DNA of 16,690 nt from Loktanella sp. Lineage in GTDB: Bacteria > Pseudomonadota > Alphaproteobacteria > Rhodobacterales > Rhodobacteraceae. The notes beneath the pieces were generated by a model. It worked only from the letters and a program-made list of their open reading frames with translations. It was not told the DNA's origin and did not search any database. The stretch is from assembly GCA_003551805.1 (NCBI GenBank), contig PUNR01000023.1:1-16690 (forward strand), in the 5' to 3' direction. The position numbers and the translations under genes are program-made. How positions within the stretch are numbered: the stretch's first letter is position 1; each line of letters opens with the position of its first letter. Below are positions 14,219 through 16,690 of the stretch, one piece after another.

Positions 14219-15028
14219 TCAGAAGTTTAACTTCACCCCCGGCAAATCGAGCGCCTTGATCAGATCGCGCAATTCCTGCCGTGCAGCGACATTGGAAATG
14301 TTCAGCCCCTTCACCCCCGTATCGCGCAGATCAAGCAAAGTTAGCCCACGAGGAAACAATTCCCGAAAAATCACGCGTTCGTTGAAACCGGGTGCGGTGC
14401 GGAACCCGATCCGGCGCGCCAGCTTTTCGATCACACGCTGCATTTTCTCTTTGTTGACCATCGCTTGCGCACCCATCCGGTTGCGGACCACGACCCAGTC
14501 AATCGGTTTCAATCCCGCCTGTGCACGCAATTGGCGGGCGTTCCAGACCATCTCTGAATAGACCGAGGGGCTGGTGATTTCTTCGCCTTCGCTGTCGACA
14601 TGGGCCAGCAGGTCGAAATCTACAAAACTGTCGTTCAACGGGGTAATCAGCGTATCGGCCAGCGAATGGGCAACCTGACTTAGCCTTGTGTGCGAACCGG
14701 GGCAATCGATCAGGATGAAGTCGCTGTCAGGTTCCAACCGCGCCACAGCCAGCGACAGCCGCCGGTCAAAGGCATTTTCGCCTGGTTTCAGGCTGTCCTG
14801 ATCGACCTCTGGCAGGTCGTGATAGCTGGGCGAGGGCAGATCAAGCCCGGATTTCGCCAGATATTCAGCCCTGTTGGACAGATAACGCGCCAGCGTTTTC
14901 TGCCGCAAATCCAGATCAAGGACACCCACCTTGTGGCCCATGCGCGCCAGCGCTGTGGCCACATGCATCGACACGGTGGATTTACCGGCGCCACCTTTTT
15001 CGTTCCCCACAACGATAATATGCGCCAC
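14219..15028 (-). CDS. mipZ: Division-plane positioning ATPase MipZ (ParA-like)
   Basis: The 269-residue protein starts at the GTG complementary to 15026-15028, with AAGGGA about 7 nt upstream. The open frame runs to 15181, but the added residues are not family-like. It has the deviant Walker A KGGAGKST (residues 11-18, in GNEKGGAGKSTVSMHVA), Walker A' DLDLRQ (38-43), Walker B-like FILIDCPG (104-111), and the alphaproteobacterial MipZ region with MVWNARQLRAQAG and VVRNRMGAQ. In Caulobacter, MipZ forms a gradient through ParB and inhibits FtsZ polymerisation away from midcell; the same role is inferred here. No parB is in the window. Sequence similarity to other ParA/MinD ATPases is the only alternative reading, and the MipZ-specific motifs argue against it. 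Confidence 0.92.
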   Translation of the reverse strand: MAHIIVVGNEKGGAGKSTVSMHVATALARMGHKVGVLDLDLRQKTLARYLSNRAEYLAKSGLDLPSPSYHDLPEVDQDSLKPGENAFDRRLSLAVARLEPDSDFILIDCPGSHTRLSQVAHSLADTLITPLNDSFVDFDLLAHVDSEGEEITSPSVYSEMVWNARQLRAQAGLKPIDWVVVRNRMGAQAMVNKEKMQRVIEKLARRIGFRTAPGFNERVIFRELFPRGLTLLDLRDTGVKGLNISNVAARQELRDLIKALDLPGVKLNF

Positions 15029-15047
15029 GCTGACATCCCTTCGACTA

Positions 15048-15078
15048 GTTATCCGGTCATTACTACATGATGTGTCAA
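15048..15078 (-). promoter_or_regulatory. Possible mipZ promoter
   Basis: On the minus strand a perfect TTGACA (complement of 15073-15078) is followed after 19 nt by GATAAC (complement of 15048-15053), about 20 nt before the mipZ ribosome site. The spacing is longer than the optimal 17 nt, and the -10 has four of six consensus bases. It is the best candidate I can see in this gap. Confidence 0.35.
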
Positions 15079-15155
15079 AGCCAAGTAAATCCGCAGCATC
15101 GCGTGACATCATGGTTTTGGCATTGTGTGGTTTTTGCCAGTGCGCTGGGTAAGGC

Positions 15156-15184
15156 TTGACATCGGTCGCGCGACAGACCATCTA
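15156..15184 (+). promoter_or_regulatory. Possible DEAD-box helicase promoter
   Basis: A perfect -35 TTGACA lies at 15156-15161, with a poor -10 (CATCTA, 15179-15184) 17 nt downstream. A strong -35 with a lax -10 is not rare in Rhodobacterales. If used, it implies a leader of roughly 230 nt before ATG 15424. The weak -10 keeps confidence low. Confidence 0.3.
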
Positions 15185-15367
15185 GCCCCCAACAGATGCA
15201 AGCTGCCGCGTGAGCAGAGCAGGACCATGATTGGTCTGTTGCAAGGCATCGGTTTATTTTCAGGTTCCCAGATCACGCAGGGGTCCCGCGCCACATCGGC
15301 GCCCGGACAATGCGGTTCAGGCAGTCAGCATATGGCGCAACCTTGCTACGACCTTTGGGATACGCCC

Positions 15368-15403
15368 ATGGGTCAAACCCATATGCGCGGGCCTCAGGTC
15401 CGC
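15368..15403 (+). promoter_or_regulatory. Paired hairpins just upstream of the helicase ribosome site
   Basis: ATGGGT (15368-15373) pairs with ACCCAT (15377-15382) around a 3-nt loop. GCGGGCC (15387-15393) pairs with GGTCCGC (15397-15403) around TCA with one G-U pair. The second stem ends 8 nt before the AGGA ribosome site (15412-15415). Such leader structures could tune translation with temperature or by autoregulation, as known for other cold-shock RNA helicases; here that is inference. Confidence 0.35.
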
Positions 15404-15423
15404 TGAAAGACAGGATATCCTAG

Positions 15424-16690
15424 ATGGATTTTGACATGCTGGGCCTCGCGCCCCGACTTATTGCCGTTCTCAAGGAACAAGGCATCACCGACCCGACACC
15501 CATTCAGACGCAGGCAATCCCGCATGCAATGAATGGCCGTGACGTGATGGGCCTTGCCCAGACCGGCACCGGGAAAACTGCGGCCTTCGGGCTGCCAATG
15601 ATTCACGCGCTGATGAAGGCGGGTGTAAAACCCAACCCCAAGGCCGTGCGCGGTCTGGTGCTGGCACCGACACGCGAACTGGCCAAACAGATCGCCGACA
15701 ACCTGACCGCCTATACCAAAGGCAGCCATCTGAAAGTGGCGCTTGTGGTCGGCGGGGCAGGGATCACCGCGCAGACCAAGCGTCTGGCGGGTGGTGTGGA
15801 CTTGCTGGTGGCGACACCGGGCCGGTTGATCGACCTTCTGGACCGCCGTGCCGTGCGTCTGGACGAGACGATTTATCTGGTTCTGGACGAGGCCGACCAG
15901 ATGCTGGACATGGGATTCATCCATGCCCTGCGCCGGATCGCACCTTTGCTGGCGAAAGAACGTCAGACGATGATGTTCTCGGCCACCATGCCGAAACTGA
16001 TGTCGGAACTGGCTGACGCCTATCTGACCGACGCCGTGCGCGTGCAGGTCAACCCTCCGGGGCAGGCCGTCAAGAAGATCGCACAATCGGTGCATTTCGT
16101 GGCTCAGGCCGCGAAAACCGATCTGCTGGTCGATCTGTTGGACAAGCACCGGGACGAACTGGCGCTGGTCTTTGGCCGCACTAAACATGGCTGTGAAAAG
16201 CTGTATAAAACCTTGGAGGCCAAGGGGTTTGCAGCCGCATCCATCCACGGTAACAAATCCCAAGGTCAGCGCGAACGCGCGATCGAGGCGTTCAAGGCCG
16301 GTAAAGTCCGCGTGCTGGTCGCCACTGACGTTGCTGCCCGCGGCATCGACATCCCCGGCGTGCGCCACGTCTATAACTACGACCTGCCCAATGTGGCGGA
16401 AAACTATGTTCACCGGATCGGTCGGACAGCCCGTGCGGGCGCTGATGGGGCGGCTATCGCCTTGGTTGCACCCGATGAGATGATCGAGCTGCAGGATATC
16501 GAAAAAGCGATGAAGGAAACCATTCCTGTCGCATCGGGCCGTCCATGGGAAATCATGCCCGGTCAGAAAAAGCGCCCTAATGGTGGCGGTGGCGGCGGTG
16601 GTCGCCGCGGGGCTGGCGGTGGCGGCGGCGGTGGCAACCGTTCTGCAGCACGACGTGCAGGTGGCAAACCGGCTGGTGGTGCAGGCAAGC
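15424..16690 (+). CDS. DEAD-box ATP-dependent RNA helicase, RhlE-like (3' end missing)
   Basis: The frame runs off the right edge, with 422 complete codons visible. ATG 15424 has AGGA 8 nt upstream. All core motifs are present: Q motif PTPIQ (24-28), motif I AQTGTGKT (45-52), Ia PTRELA (82-87), Ib TPGR (131-134), II DEAD (155-158), III SAT (186-188), V ATDVAARGIDI (300-310) and VI HRIGRTARAG (330-339). After the helicase core, from about residue 381, comes a basic Gly/Arg-rich tail with two runs of seven glycines. This resembles RhlE-type helicases that remodel RNA and ribosome precursors or join the RNA degradosome. The cytoplasmic enzyme is likely induced in the cold, but the sequence shows only a long structured leader as a hint. 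The C-terminus is beyond the window. Confidence 0.96.
   Translation, partial: MDFDMLGLAPRLIAVLKEQGITDPTPIQTQAIPHAMNGRDVMGLAQTGTGKTAAFGLPMIHALMKAGVKPNPKAVRGLVLAPTRELAKQIADNLTAYTKGSHLKVALVVGGAGITAQTKRLAGGVDLLVATPGRLIDLLDRRAVRLDETIYLVLDEADQMLDMGFIHALRRIAPLLAKERQTMMFSATMPKLMSELADAYLTDAVRVQVNPPGQAVKKIAQSVHFVAQAAKTDLLVDLLDKHRDELALVFGRTKHGCEKLYKTLEAKGFAAASIHGNKSQGQRERAIEAFKAGKVRVLVATDVAARGIDIPGVRHVYNYDLPNVAENYVHRIGRTARAGADGAAIALVAPDEMIELQDIEKAMKETIPVASGRPWEIMPGQKKRPNGGGGGGGRRGAGGGGGGGNRSAARRAGGKPAGGAGK
16582..16635 (+). repeat. GGN-repeat low-complexity tract coding for poly-glycine
   Basis: Two blocks of seven consecutive glycine codons (residues 387-393 and 398-404 of the helicase) are separated by Arg-Arg-Gly-Ala. 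The DNA is a GGT/GGC codon repeat that may vary in length between strains. It lies in the disordered RNA-binding tail of the helicase. Confidence 0.85.

Larger units (their letters stand above)
15029..15423. other. 395-nt divergent gap between mipZ and the DEAD-box helicase gene
   Basis: There is no convincing gene here on either strand: the short open frames lack ribosome sites and family features. It contains the possible mipZ promoter, a TTGACA facing the helicase gene (15156-15161), and about 240 nt that would be an unusually long 5' leader of the helicase if that promoter is used. Two hairpins lie near the helicase start. I see no tRNA-like fold or repeat array. Confidence 0.6.

Noticed and set aside
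15029..15181. N-terminal extension of MipZ from the open frame
   Set aside because: Known MipZ proteins start at the AHIIVVGNEKGGAGKST region, and a clear ribosome site precedes the GTG at 15028.
15394..16413. Minus-strand open frame (339 codons) opposite the DEAD-box helicase
   Set aside because: It is a shadow of the helicase reading frame, with a Gln- and His-rich low-information translation and no ribosome site.
16582..16635. Tandem GGN repeats considered as a CRISPR or mobile repeat
   Set aside because: They are in-frame glycine codons of the helicase tail with no spacer structure.

Overview
The window looks like chromosomal DNA of an alphaproteobacterium of the order Rhodobacterales (Roseobacter group). 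The evidence is a MipZ-type division ATPase, the leuC-leuD-membrane protein-EEP protein-leuB gene set that I recall from that group, a two-TM FMN-binding glutamate-synthase-family protein, and moderately GC-rich DNA with tightly packed, often overlapping genes. Species cannot be told from the sequence alone.

Layout. (1) 1-2462, plus strand: the 3' tail of an unidentified gene, two adjacent hairpins, a gene for a small secreted protein of unknown function, then ureE, ureF and ureG. These four genes overlap or nearly touch and look like one translationally coupled unit. UreE (nickel donor), UreF and UreG (GTPase) mature urease. The urease structural genes and ureD are not in the window, and the tail at the left edge is not a UreC C-terminus. 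(2) 2525-4252, minus strand: an MscS-type mechanosensitive channel followed 21 nt later by a short HPF/RaiA-type ribosome-associated protein. They converge on ureG across a 62-bp gap containing a hairpin. (3) 4253-4500: a divergent control region before leuC with a possible 28-codon leader ORF. (4) 4501-6553: leuC and leuD (isopropylmalate isomerase), overlapping by 1 nt and closed by a strong intrinsic terminator. (5) 6767-8583: an unknown six-TM membrane protein and an endonuclease/exonuclease/phosphatase-fold (EEP) protein. The EEP gene has no well-placed start codon and several apparently altered active-site positions. (6) 8518-10410: a divergent pair, an NAD(P)-binding epimerase-like gene (minus) and a LysR regulator (plus), sitting between the EEP gene and leuB. 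(7) 10466-12548: leuB, with an EamA/DMT transporter 1 nt downstream. (8) 12545-15028, minus strand: mipZ followed by the glutamate-synthase-family gene. The stop codon of the latter overlaps the transporter's stop. (9) 15029-16690: a long non-coding stretch and a DEAD-box RNA helicase with a glycine-rich tail that runs off the right edge.

Most of the window is ordinary housekeeping and accessory metabolism. I found no mobile element, CRISPR array, prophage or clear defence system. The points most worth a second look are the EEP gene (start and active site), the LysR/epimerase intergenic region with a palindrome over a possible leaderless promoter, the leuC leader region, the MscS-HPF pairing, and the secreted protein embedded in the urease accessory operon.
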